DNA of 64,000 bases from Pseudohongiella acticola. GTDB taxonomy: Bacteria > Pseudomonadota > Gammaproteobacteria > Pseudomonadales > Pseudohongiellaceae. The DNA is taken from positions 1,116,001 to 1,180,000 of the forward strand of contig NZ_MASR01000001.1 in NCBI RefSeq assembly GCF_001758195.1. The letters are read 5' to 3'. Positions within the stretch are counted from its first letter, which is position 1; each line of letters starts with the position of its first letter. The notes beneath the pieces were generated by a model, which was not told where the DNA came from, made no database searches, and saw nothing but the letters and a program-made list of their open reading frames with translations. Position numbers and translations under genes: made by a program. Below are positions 44,529-53,828 of this stretch, one piece after another.

Positions 44529-46550
44529 ATGAAATCACCTTTACTGAAATGGGCTGCGTTCTTGTTTGCCCTGTTTCATGTCTACGTCAATGTGTTTGCC
44601 ACCATGTCGGAACTGTGGTTTTCCGCCATTCACTTTGGCGGTTTTGTTGCGTTGTGCGCGCTGTCAAGCAATGAAAGGAACGCAGATGGCGTAGCGCCCG
44701 GCATGGCCATGAAGATCCTGAACGTGGTACTGGCGGTTGCAGCGGTCATCGTGACCGCTTACATGATCCTGTTCGAAGATGCGCTGTACGCACGCGAAGC
44801 TGAATTCATTCTGTCCGACTATGTCATCACGGCGCTGGCAGTGGGCCTGGCCATCGAGTTCACGCGCCGCACCACGGGCTGGTTCATGCCCATACTGATT
44901 CTGATTTCACTGAGTTACATCCTGTTTATGGGTCGCTACATCAGCGGCGTGTTCTCATTTCCCGGTCTTAGCCTGGAGACAGTGCTTTACCGCAGTTATT
45001 TCAGTGAAGAAGGCATGTTTGGCATGACCGCCAACATCTCTGCCACCTATGTCTTCATGTTCATTCTGTTCGGCTCCTTCCTGCTCAAGTCCGGCGCCGG
45101 TGACTTCATTGTCAATTTTGCGCGTTGTCTGGCAGGCCGTTTTACCGGCGGTGCCGGTATCGTCGCCGTGGTTGGCTCCGGATTGATGGGGTCGGTTACC
45201 GGTTCTGCCGTCGCCAATACCGTGTCCACCGGGGTCATCACCATCCCGATGATGAAGCGCTCCGGCTTTAATTCCCAGTTTTCAGCCGGTGTGGTCGCCG
45301 CCTCTTCTACCGGTGGCGCGTTGATGCCGCCCATCATGGGCGCTGGCGCCTTTGTGCTGGCCAGTTATACCCAGATTCCCTACCTGCACATCATTGCGGT
45401 CTCGGCGCTGCCCGCGTTGCTGTTCTATCTGACCGTGATCTTTTTTGTACGTATCGAAGCCAAACGACTGGGCCTGCTTGCCGACAAGGCCGGTGACCAT
45501 GAAAGTATCTGGCGGGTAGTCAAACAGGGTTGGCACTTCATCATCCCGCTGGCCGTGCTGGTAGGTTTGCTGGTCGCCGGCTACACCCCGATTCGTGCCG
45601 CTGCGGTCGCCATCCTGGCGGTCATTGCCTCATCCTGGTTATCACCGACACCCATGAAACCCGGTGACATTTTCGAAGCGACTGTGGATGGTGTGCGCAC
45701 CATGGTTTCGACCGCGTTGCTGCTGGTCGCCGTTGGCCTGATCATCAACGTGGTCACCACGACCGGTGTCGGCAACGCCTTCTCACTGATGATCGTGGAA
45801 TGGGCGCAGGGCAGCCTGCTGATCAGTCTGGTCCTGGTCGCACTGGCGTCTCTGATTCTGGGCATGGGCCTGCCGGTCACTGCCTCCTACATCGTGCTGG
45901 CAACGCTGGCCGCGCCCATTCTTTTCGATCTGATTGCTCAGGATCAGATGCTGACGGCATTGCAGGCCACCGACCTGCCAGCCAGTGTCACTGCCACCCT
46001 CAACCTGTTTGGCGGTGACCCGATGGTGGCACTGCGCGAAATGCCTCTGGAGATGCGCCAGATCCTGCGCCAGGAGCTGCTCAGCCCGGAGCTGCTGACG
46101 GGCATGCTGCTTAGCGCGCATCTGATCATCTTCTGGCTGTCGCAGGACAGTAACGTGACGCCGCCGGTTTGTCTGGCGGCCTTCGCTGCGGCCGGTATTG
46201 CCGGCACCAAACCCATGGCGACCGGCGTGACATCATGGAAGATTGCCAAAGGCCTGTATCTGGTGCCGGTGCTGTTCGCTTACTCGCCATTGATTTCAGG
46301 CACCTGGCCGGAACGGTTTTATACATTCTTCTGGGCCGTCATCGGTCTGTTTGCCCTGGCAGGTCTGTTACAGTGGCGATTGGATCGTCCCCTCAATCTG
46401 ATGACAGCGGCGATGCTGGCAGTCGGCGCCGGTTTACTGATGTGGGCCCCCTTGAGCGTCTATCATCATATTGCAGGCGCATTGTTGGTCGCTGCTGTTG
46501 TATTCTGGCAACGGTATCAGGAAAAGGTGGCGAACACGGCACAGGCCTGA
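44529..46550 (+). CDS. TRAP transporter permease, 4TM/12TM fusion
   Basis: A 673-residue inner-membrane protein fusing the small DctQ-like and the large DctM-like TRAP subunits, as is standard for TAXI systems. The first ~120 residues carry four helices, then the large domain has GSGLMGSVTGSAVANTVSTG and SSTGGALMPPIMGAGAFVLA, both conserved substrate/sodium-site loops, and the repeat PVTASYIVLATLAAP. TRAP systems import substrates with Na+ or H+ gradients rather than ATP. It forms an operon with the binding protein. Confidence 0.95.
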   Translation: MKSPLLKWAAFLFALFHVYVNVFATMSELWFSAIHFGGFVALCALSSNERNADGVAPGMAMKILNVVLAVAAVIVTAYMILFEDALYAREAEFILSDYVITALAVGLAIEFTRRTTGWFMPILILISLSYILFMGRYISGVFSFPGLSLETVLYRSYFSEEGMFGMTANISATYVFMFILFGSFLLKSGAGDFIVNFARCLAGRFTGGAGIVAVVGSGLMGSVTGSAVANTVSTGVITIPMMKRSGFNSQFSAGVVAASSTGGALMPPIMGAGAFVLASYTQIPYLHIIAVSALPALLFYLTVIFFVRIEAKRLGLLADKAGDHESIWRVVKQGWHFIIPLAVLVGLLVAGYTPIRAAAVAILAVIASSWLSPTPMKPGDIFEATVDGVRTMVSTALLLVAVGLIINVVTTTGVGNAFSLMIVEWAQGSLLISLVLVALASLILGMGLPVTASYIVLATLAAPILFDLIAQDQMLTALQATDLPASVTATLNLFGGDPMVALREMPLEMRQILRQELLSPELLTGMLLSAHLIIFWLSQDSNVTPPVCLAAFAAAGIAGTKPMATGVTSWKIAKGLYLVPVLFAYSPLISGTWPERFYTFFWAVIGLFALAGLLQWRLDRPLNLMTAAMLAVGAGLLMWAPLSVYHHIAGALLVAAVVFWQRYQEKVANTAQA

Positions 46551-46613
46551 CATATATACATTCATCCACGCCAGAACCGGACAAGCGTCAGCGCTTAAGA
46601 GAAGTTTCCGCTC

Positions 46614-47021
46614 ATGTTTTCTGAAAAAGAACTTAATCTGGAAGAACATGAACTGCGGGAGCAGATCAGAAGCCTGTCCGGGCCGCAGCGGGCTTATTAC
46701 CTACAACGGGAAAGCGCCGGACTAAAGAGCCCCGATCGTTATCTGCTGTTGAATCGGCTGTTTCCGCTGGGACTGCATCATTTTTACCTTGCCCGCTGGG
46801 GCCGCGGCCTCCTCAACAGTGGTTTGACCATTACCGGGCTGATTCTGCTACTGGGCACCGACCAGGTTGGTTTCGGCCTGATGTTGCTGACTGCCATGGT
46901 GTTTGTTGAAATCCCGCAACTGCTCAATGCCAGGCACCTGGTCCACAGTCGAAACAATCAAACCATGGCCAGATGCCTGGCGCGCGCTCAGAAATACAAG
47001 CCCAGTGGGGGCAGCCGCTGA
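46614..47021 (+). CDS. TM2-domain-like membrane protein
   Basis: A 135-residue protein: a charged helical N-terminus (residues 1-35), then LLLNRLFPLGLHHFYLARWGRG and SGLTITGLILLLG, which look like the TM2 domain pattern (two helices joined by a short loop with H-x-FYL), and a third hydrophobic stretch (about 87-105). Its stop shares bases with the DUF58 gene start (TGATG), so it belongs to that operon. TM2 proteins have no settled function in bacteria; the assignment is by pattern. Confidence 0.7.
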   Translation: MFSEKELNLEEHELREQIRSLSGPQRAYYLQRESAGLKSPDRYLLLNRLFPLGLHHFYLARWGRGLLNSGLTITGLILLLGTDQVGFGLMLLTAMVFVEIPQLLNARHLVHSRNNQTMARCLARAQKYKPSGGSR

Positions 47022-48364
47022 TGTCTGCTGCAATGCTGCTACCGCTTTCCTCACGGTTGCGAGTCGTCAGTGTTCGGGCTCAGCAGCTGTTCGTCCGCAT
47101 TCGTCCTCACTTCCCGTTAACGGTGTCCGGCCTGGCGGTGCTTGCCATGGCACTGCTGGCATTGCAGGGTTTCGGCTACCGTCGCATGGACCTGGTCGTG
47201 TTTGCGCTGACCGTCTGTGCACTCAGCATCGTCACGTTCAGTGCCTTGATGGTTACCCTGTCCGGCCTGTGGCTGCGTCAACGTCTGCGACGTATCACCG
47301 CAGACGCCTTACCCCCTTGTCAGGCCGAAGCCGGATTCCCCAATGAAACCGGGTTCCGGTTGCCCGCGCTGGCCTGGTTGCCGCTGATGACACTGGAGTG
47401 GCGCGTCATCGCGCCCGATGACTTTGTCACGATTAACAGAATCAATTCGGATGATCACACCCAGGACGAAGAAATAACGCCGTGGCGACGCTGCCGTAGC
47501 AATCAGCTGGTGCGATTATTCACCCTGCGCGATGTGTTGGGTCTGTGTCGTTTTTCGTGGCGTCAGGCACAACACATGCCATTACTGGTATTGCCACAGA
47601 CAGGCCGCATTCGCACCCTGCCGGTGCTGCGCTCAATGGAATCAGAGGATGGCATTCCCAACCCGGCCGGCAGGCCGGAGGGTGACCGCATGGATATTCG
47701 ACGTTACGCTGCCGGTGATTCAGTACGCGATATCATGTGGCGGGTGTACGCCCGCAACCGACACCTGAATGTTCGGCTGGCAGAGCGAAGTGTTTTTCAC
47801 AGTGACCGCACCCTGGCCTATCTGGTCACAGGCGACGCGGACGAGGCCGCAGCCGGCGTCGCCCGCTTCGCCCTGAGCCGTGGCGCCATTGGTTCACCCT
47901 GGGTATTCGGCGCCGATGCCAGCGACGACACGGCCACCTCACTGGCCGCCGCGTTACCGCTGATTGCCGGCTCCCGACCAATCAATGCAGCGTTGCGGCA
48001 ATCCACACCTGATTACGGCCTGGATCGGTTTCTCAACCGACAGGGTTCGACGCAGTCTGCCTGCATCATTTTTGCACCGGCCACGCCCGGGCCCTGGACT
48101 CAGCGATTGCAAAAAACGCTGCAGTCCCAGCCCGGACCATTTTCGGTGGTTTTCAGCACTGATGGCATCAAAGACAACAAACCCGAACCCTGGTGGCGGT
48201 CTCTGATTCTGGCGCAGCCAGCGGCCGCCGGAACATCGAAGGACAGTCAAAGCACCGCAACGCTGCGACAACTGATGACCGAGTTTCACAAACTGGGGGC
48301 GCATGTTGTAATGGTTGACCGGCAATCCGGTCTGTCTTTTGACCAGCATCTGAAAAGAGTTTAA
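47021..48364 (+). CDS. DUF58 domain membrane protein
   Basis: A 447-residue protein of the family that accompanies MoxR ATPases and transglutaminase-like proteins. Two helices lie in the first 95 residues (about 27-50 and 57-80). The DUF58 core signature is DRMDIRRYAAGDSVRDIMWRVYA-like (first 20 residues matter, about residue 225), followed by NVRLAERSVF. The region after residue 270 is a weak von Willebrand A-like fold. The frame is open from 46973, but the ATG at 47021 overlapping the previous stop is preferred. It is probably a substrate or partner of the MoxR ATPase downstream. Confidence 0.88.
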   Translation: MSAAMLLPLSSRLRVVSVRAQQLFVRIRPHFPLTVSGLAVLAMALLALQGFGYRRMDLVVFALTVCALSIVTFSALMVTLSGLWLRQRLRRITADALPPCQAEAGFPNETGFRLPALAWLPLMTLEWRVIAPDDFVTINRINSDDHTQDEEITPWRRCRSNQLVRLFTLRDVLGLCRFSWRQAQHMPLLVLPQTGRIRTLPVLRSMESEDGIPNPAGRPEGDRMDIRRYAAGDSVRDIMWRVYARNRHLNVRLAERSVFHSDRTLAYLVTGDADEAAAGVARFALSRGAIGSPWVFGADASDDTATSLAAALPLIAGSRPINAALRQSTPDYGLDRFLNRQGSTQSACIIFAPATPGPWTQRLQKTLQSQPGPFSVVFSTDGIKDNKPEPWWRSLILAQPAAAGTSKDSQSTATLRQLMTEFHKLGAHVVMVDRQSGLSFDQHLKRV

Positions 48365-48392
48365 TGTCATTCGCTTATGGCTGAGCAAATCA

Positions 48393-50606
48393 ATGATTGA
48401 AACCACATCACAGACTCAGGGCCTGACCCCGACGTCATCGCCGCGCGCGCACCAGAGTGCCGTCCGGGCCTTGATACTGGCCATTGCCTGCTGGGTATTG
48501 AGTACGCCGCTGACCACCGTTGCCGGTTCGGCAGCTGCCTTCTCCGGCTGCCTGCTGGCCTGCCTCTGGCTGGACCGACAGACGGCGCAGGCTCGCATTT
48601 TTCATCTGCGCTCGCCCCTGATTGTGTTTATGATTGTGGTCGCGGTTGCAATCAGCGCCAGCATTGCCGGGTGGATGACCAGCACCTCGATGATTGCACG
48701 GACGCTGGGTGCAATGACGAGTTACCAGGCGGGACAGATCGTGTTCTGGCTGTTGCTGGCCGCGGGCATCGGTCTGACTCTGAGGTTGCTGGCGCGACGC
48801 CACAGCTGGGGCAGTATTCCGGAGCTGTTGTTTGTTGCCAGTGCCTTTGTCATTACCCTGGCAGCCCATCAGCGCGGCATGATCGACAGACCCTATTTCA
48901 TAGGCGATTTTGCGCTGATACGGGGCATTGATCCGTCCTCCATTCTGATGGCGATTGGGGTCGTTGCGGTCTTGGCGCTGGCCGTCCTGTTGATGATGGA
49001 GAACAATCACAAACGCCTGCCCTACCATTTTTCCGTGCTAGCGGTGCTGTGTTTCTCGCTGTTGGCATACGTGCAGTTCTTTGGCATGCCCACGCCCAGC
49101 CTGACCGATGACCTTGGCCTGACTGGACAATCCGCAGCAGGCGGCGGGTCACAGTCTGACAACCCGTTCCGGGATGGTGAAAACGATGCCAGTGACCGCG
49201 AAGCGCCGGTTGCCATTGTTCTGTTCCGCGACGATTACGAACCTGACAGCGGTGCGTACTATTTCCGCGAATCGGCGTACTCACAATTTAATGGCACACT
49301 GCTGTGGACGGCTGAAGGTGACAGCCTGGATCAGGATCTGGTCAGTGACTTTCCCTCATCGGCGATCGAAGTATCAGACCAGATTCCGGCACAGGATAAA
49401 CGCCGCCGGGTAACCACCACCATCGGCCTGCTGACGCCTCATCGCAGCCCCTTTGGTCTCGACGCACCGGTGCGTTTTGAGCGCGCTCCCAATCCCAACA
49501 GCCTGCGCTTTCGACAGACCTACACTGTCGAATCGCTGGTGCCAGAATTCAGTTTCGCTGATCTGATCGGACGTCAGGCCGGCTCACCGGACTGGACGGT
49601 TGGCCAATGGACCGAATATCTGGAAATGCCCGATGATCCGCGCTATGGCGATTTTGCCCGGGAGCTTATTTCAGGGCTACGCGCTGAATTTGCAGACGAC
49701 CCTTATGCCAAGGCACTGGCGGTGAAGGAATGGCTGGACACCAATGGCATCTACAGCCTGGCCAATGAACATGCCTATGCCACCGACCCGGCCGCCTCGT
49801 TTCTGTTTGGCGACATGACCGGCTACTGTATTCACTTCGCCTACGCCGCCACCTACCTTTACCGCAGCCTGGGCATTCCGGCCCGTGTCGGTATCGGTTA
49901 CTCGGTGCCGTCAGCCAATCGCGCCGGTGGCTCGGCATTGCTGATACAGGCGGTACATGGCCATGCCTGGCCGGAGATTTACCTGCAGGGTCTGGGCTGG
50001 GTCATCGTTGACCCCACGCCGGCACGCACCCTGGTTGACATGTCCACCGACCCGCAGGATTCATTGCAACAGATGCTCGCCGACATGTTACGTGATGACG
50101 CCGCCTTTGAAGCCTTTCTGCGCGATCAGGGTGGTGACAGTAACTGGTCGCTGGCCGGTCTCGTGCGCACAGCAGTGGCGATGATGGCAGCACTGCTGCT
50201 GGCTGCCTACCTGATCAGGATATATCGAGTGCTGGCGCCCAACTGGGCAAGCTCTCAGCAACAATACCGGTTGCAGTATCGGGCCGTCCTGGACTCGCTG
50301 GCAGCCTTCGGCATGACGCGCAGACGGGGCGAGAGTCGCGAAGCATTTGCCCGCCGTCTGGCACCGACACTGCCTGCTTTCAGCGAACTGACACAACGAC
50401 ATTTGTCTGTGACACCGGGTTACGGCGTATCACCTTCGGGGGCCTGGCAACTGGCTGCCAGCCAGGCAGGCGACGGCAGTGGCAGCGAAAAACGACACTG
50501 GCGGCAACAACGCAAACACTTGCAGCGCCAGCTGGCACAATCACAGACGCGGTGGCGACGCAGTATCGCCCTGCTGCACCCGGTCCCTTGGCTGGCCAGC
50601 CGTTAA
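48393..50606 (+). CDS. TgpA/DUF3488-type membrane transglutaminase-like protein
   Basis: A 737-residue inner-membrane protein: about six N-terminal helices (residues 25-220), then a periplasmic region with a transglutaminase-like catalytic core. The nucleophile is Cys in GDMTGYCIHFAYAATYLYRS (about residue 477), the His is in AVHGHAWPEIYLQGLGW (about 520) and the Asp in VIVDPTPA. A further helix (about 590-610) and a cytoplasmic tail with RRRGESREAFARRLA follow. This matches the TgpA-like family of cell-envelope proteases/transglutaminases in DUF58-MoxR operons; P. aeruginosa TgpA is reported as essential. It is co-directional with its neighbours on both sides. Confidence 0.92.
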   Translation: MIETTSQTQGLTPTSSPRAHQSAVRALILAIACWVLSTPLTTVAGSAAAFSGCLLACLWLDRQTAQARIFHLRSPLIVFMIVVAVAISASIAGWMTSTSMIARTLGAMTSYQAGQIVFWLLLAAGIGLTLRLLARRHSWGSIPELLFVASAFVITLAAHQRGMIDRPYFIGDFALIRGIDPSSILMAIGVVAVLALAVLLMMENNHKRLPYHFSVLAVLCFSLLAYVQFFGMPTPSLTDDLGLTGQSAAGGGSQSDNPFRDGENDASDREAPVAIVLFRDDYEPDSGAYYFRESAYSQFNGTLLWTAEGDSLDQDLVSDFPSSAIEVSDQIPAQDKRRRVTTTIGLLTPHRSPFGLDAPVRFERAPNPNSLRFRQTYTVESLVPEFSFADLIGRQAGSPDWTVGQWTEYLEMPDDPRYGDFARELISGLRAEFADDPYAKALAVKEWLDTNGIYSLANEHAYATDPAASFLFGDMTGYCIHFAYAATYLYRSLGIPARVGIGYSVPSANRAGGSALLIQAVHGHAWPEIYLQGLGWVIVDPTPARTLVDMSTDPQDSLQQMLADMLRDDAAFEAFLRDQGGDSNWSLAGLVRTAVAMMAALLLAAYLIRIYRVLAPNWASSQQQYRLQYRAVLDSLAAFGMTRRRGESREAFARRLAPTLPAFSELTQRHLSVTPGYGVSPSGAWQLAASQAGDGSGSEKRHWRQQRKHLQRQLAQSQTRWRRSIALLHPVPWLASR

Positions 50607-50654
50607 GCCATGATCCATGACATCAACAGCAGCAACTTTATGCAGGAGTAAACA

Positions 50655-51686
50655 ATGCAAGTGATGGAAGCGGAAGCCTCAACAAGCCCGGCACTGACGG
50701 AAGCCAGTGATGTCCTGCAACGATTGGCAGGCGCAGTGCGTGCGCAGGTAATCGGGCGCGATGACGTTATTGATCTGACCGTGATTGCTCTGATGGCCGA
50801 CGGTCATGTGCTGTTGGAGGATTTTCCCGGCTCTGGCAAAACCACCCTCGCCAAAGCACTGGGTGAAGCCATTGTTGATGATCAGTCGCCCACAGAGACC
50901 AACCACGCTGTACCCATCGCCGCTTTCCGCCGCATCCAGTTCACACCGGATTTGTTGCCTTCGGACGTCACCGGCAGCCCTGTGTTTGACACCAACAGCA
51001 ACAGCTTTCATTTCCGTCATGGCCCCATCTTTGCTCACGTTGTGTTGGCAGATGAAATCAACCGGACCTCCCCCAAGGTACAATCGGCGATGCTGGAAGC
51101 GATGGGTGAGAAACAGGTGACGGTCGATAATATTACCTATGCGCTGGACCCGCTGTTTTTTGTTATTGCCACGCAGAACCCCCTGGACCTGGTCGGTACA
51201 TATCCGCTGCCGACACCGCAACTGGACCGCTTTCTGTTTAAGATCACCATGTCGCATATCGATCGCGATGCAGAACTGGCCGTGCTCGACACCTGGCAAC
51301 AGCGCCGTAGCCCGGCTGCCGACCGCGTCCGCGTGACCCGCAATGAAATTCTTGCGGCCCGTCGCAGCATCGACGAGCATGTGTATATCGCCGATGGCAT
51401 TAAATCCACACTGGTCGACATATCACGCGCATTGCGCGCAGATGAACGCGTATTACAAGGCAATTCCACACGCAGCCTGGTTCTGATACTGCCCGCACTG
51501 CAGGTGCTGGCCGCCCTGCGTGGTCGCGCCTACGTCAATGCCGATGACCTTGACATGCTGTTGCCCCATGTACTGGCGCACCGGGTAGAACTGGCGCCCG
51601 GCGTTGCCGATTTTGCCAAAGTGCTTCGTGATTGCATGCGCGAACCGCTCGAACAACTGGCACGAAGCACGCTCAAGGCTCACTAG
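50655..51686 (+). CDS. MoxR-family AAA+ ATPase
   Basis: A 343-residue AAA+ chaperone-like ATPase. Walker A is FPGSGKTT (residues 57-64), Walker B is LADEINRTSPKVQSAMLEAM, sensor 1 is VIATQNPLDLVGTYPLPTPQ, with the Arg-finger region QLDRFLFKI. Family members activate or assemble partner proteins with MIDAS/VWA-like domains, often DUF58 or VWA proteins encoded next to them, as here. It lies 48 bases after the transglutaminase gene and 25 bases before the TPR gene. In most genomes MoxR comes first; here it comes after DUF58 and TgpA. Confidence 0.94.
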   Translation: MQVMEAEASTSPALTEASDVLQRLAGAVRAQVIGRDDVIDLTVIALMADGHVLLEDFPGSGKTTLAKALGEAIVDDQSPTETNHAVPIAAFRRIQFTPDLLPSDVTGSPVFDTNSNSFHFRHGPIFAHVVLADEINRTSPKVQSAMLEAMGEKQVTVDNITYALDPLFFVIATQNPLDLVGTYPLPTPQLDRFLFKITMSHIDRDAELAVLDTWQQRRSPAADRVRVTRNEILAARRSIDEHVYIADGIKSTLVDISRALRADERVLQGNSTRSLVLILPALQVLAALRGRAYVNADDLDMLLPHVLAHRVELAPGVADFAKVLRDCMREPLEQLARSTLKAH

Positions 51687-51711
51687 CCAATCGACAATTA
51701 CACTGGTTTTT

Positions 51712-53808
51712 ATGTCATTTAAATATTTGTCACACGATGCCGGCATCATCCGCCTGCCCGCGTTTGCCACAGGCGTGATAGCGGTCGCCCTGCTGCTGGC
51801 TGCGCCGGCCCTGCAGGCGCAGGAAACCGGCAATGACTTCGATGGCATTCAATTCGGCTCGCAACGACTTTGTTTTGGCATGAGTGGTATATCTGAAGAG
51901 CCGGCACTGGCAATCTGTGACGCGCTGGCGCTGGGCGAGAATGTGCGCGCACGGGAACTGGCCCAGCAATGGGTTAGCGAAGAGCCTGAGGCACCGGGGG
52001 CGCAGTTTGCTCTTGCCGAAGTTCTGTTTCGTGTTGAAGGCAATTTACCCCGCGCCCTGTTCCACCTGAATATTGCCGAGTCCCTGACCGGCTACAGTTC
52101 TCTGGGGCGGGCCATGGCGTCGGGCAATCTGGAGTGGCATTACCTTACCCTGAGCCAGCTATCCTATGCCCATCAATTGATTGGCGACCAGGAAAAATCG
52201 CTGGCTTACCTGGATCAGATCAGCGCCATCTACGGACAGGACACAGAATCGTTTCGTGGCTGGCCACTGATTAAAATGAAACGCTACGATGACGCCCGCG
52301 CCAGTGCCGAAAAAGTGTTGAGTTCAAGCGACAACCCGCGTGAACGCAGCCGTGCCTGGAACACCCTGTGTGCGGTTGAACTGGCCGATCTGCGGCCGGC
52401 GGAATCCCTGCAGGCCTGCGAAAATGCAATGACTGAGGATGAAGGCATCGCGGCCTCTCAGGCCGAAGAGCTGGACACAGTACACCTGCTCAATGCATCG
52501 GAAGTGTCGCTGAACCTGCTGCGTTTCGAGGAAGCAGAGGACTATCTGGATCGCGCATCACGCCAGATTGACCCGGACAGCGTGGGCAATCCGTGGATCT
52601 ATAAACTTTACCTGTATATGAACCAGGGCCGTTTCGATGACGCCCGCAATGCCCTGGACAATATGCTGGTCTGGCGCAACAGCCAGTCACCGCTGGTCGG
52701 GGTAATGAATCGTACCGACCATTTTATGGTCAGTGGTATTTTCCTGATGCTGGCCGGGTACCCCGAGGACGCTGCCAGACTCACCCAGACCGCGCTCAAT
52801 CAACCCGACCGCACTGGTTCCTATACCGCTGACGAAGCGCAAAAAGACTCTTTCGCCGCGCTGGTCAACAGTGTCGCACATCAGGTCCGTTATCAGCGGC
52901 TTCGTGAAGAGCTGGCCACCCTCCCCCGTTTTGGGGCCTGGCGCCTGCGTATCGAGGCTCAGGCAGCACGTTTCCGCGCCTGGCGCTCCGCGCGACATGC
53001 CGCCTCCCTGTTTGCCAACGCCGAGACGCTGAGTAACCGACTTCGTCCCTATGCGCCACTGGACGTTCATATACCGGAATGGCTGGAACCGGAATTGATC
53101 GCATTGATTGGCCCGGGGGTCATGCAGGAACTGCTTAACGACACTGCAAGTGAAGGTGCATTCGCACTGAACCAGGGCTATGTGTTTGCCTACCAGACTG
53201 AAATCGCGGCTCGCCAGGGTCAGCATGCCGAGGTATTGACCATGGCGGAACAGGCCCTGGCACAATTGCCTGCCCAGGAAGCCATGCTACGGGCGCGGGT
53301 GTCAGCACGGCTGGCGCAGGCCGCGTGGCAGGAAGGCCAGCGTGGCCGGGCACTGGACCACTATGCGGCGGCGCTGCGCCAGGACCCGACTGTGTTGCGC
53401 CGTCTGGACCTGGCCGTTCCGATCACACCGGGCGGCAGCAACAGTCCATTTGGCGCCGAACTGATGTCTTACCTGCAACGCTCTCCCCGGTTCGCTGTTG
53501 TCGATCAGGGCCTGCCGCTGGAAATTCTGTCAACCGACACGCCCAGCCTGTGTCTGCGCGACCGCTCCGGCGATGCGCTCTCCTGTGTCGCCTTGCAGCC
53601 AGCAGACCCGGCGACGGCCCGCGCCGATTCTCTCCTCGATGACAGTACTGACGCGCAGAGGCTGGCACGTCAATTCCACGACAGCACCTTCAGTCTCGCG
53701 TATACTATTGACCGTTCTCAGCGCGTTGCCCTGCTCGGCAACAGCGTTATCTTCAGTAACCAGAACTCCGACCTGCAGCAACGACAAGAGTCCGTGCTGC
53801 AGCGCTGA
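51712..53808 (+). CDS. periplasmic TPR-repeat protein
   Basis: A 698-residue exported protein with a signal peptide (about residues 15-36, ALLLAAPALQAQE). The body is almost all helical hairpins of TPR/SEL type, for example ARELAQQWVSEEPEAPGAQF, RFEEAEDYLDRASRQIDPDS and QAAWQEGQRGRALDHYAAAL. A C-terminal ~120 residues (after 570) have mixed sequence with two Cys (PSLCLRDRSGDALSC). No enzyme motif was seen. The start at 51712 is preferred because it gives the signal peptide; the frame is open further upstream inside the MoxR gene. It probably scaffolds the MoxR/DUF58/TgpA machinery on the periplasmic side. Confidence 0.8.
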   Translation: MSFKYLSHDAGIIRLPAFATGVIAVALLLAAPALQAQETGNDFDGIQFGSQRLCFGMSGISEEPALAICDALALGENVRARELAQQWVSEEPEAPGAQFALAEVLFRVEGNLPRALFHLNIAESLTGYSSLGRAMASGNLEWHYLTLSQLSYAHQLIGDQEKSLAYLDQISAIYGQDTESFRGWPLIKMKRYDDARASAEKVLSSSDNPRERSRAWNTLCAVELADLRPAESLQACENAMTEDEGIAASQAEELDTVHLLNASEVSLNLLRFEEAEDYLDRASRQIDPDSVGNPWIYKLYLYMNQGRFDDARNALDNMLVWRNSQSPLVGVMNRTDHFMVSGIFLMLAGYPEDAARLTQTALNQPDRTGSYTADEAQKDSFAALVNSVAHQVRYQRLREELATLPRFGAWRLRIEAQAARFRAWRSARHAASLFANAETLSNRLRPYAPLDVHIPEWLEPELIALIGPGVMQELLNDTASEGAFALNQGYVFAYQTEIAARQGQHAEVLTMAEQALAQLPAQEAMLRARVSARLAQAAWQEGQRGRALDHYAAALRQDPTVLRRLDLAVPITPGGSNSPFGAELMSYLQRSPRFAVVDQGLPLEILSTDTPSLCLRDRSGDALSCVALQPADPATARADSLLDDSTDAQRLARQFHDSTFSLAYTIDRSQRVALLGNSVIFSNQNSDLQQRQESVLQR

Positions 53809-53828
53809 CACCACCTTCAGGCAGGTTT

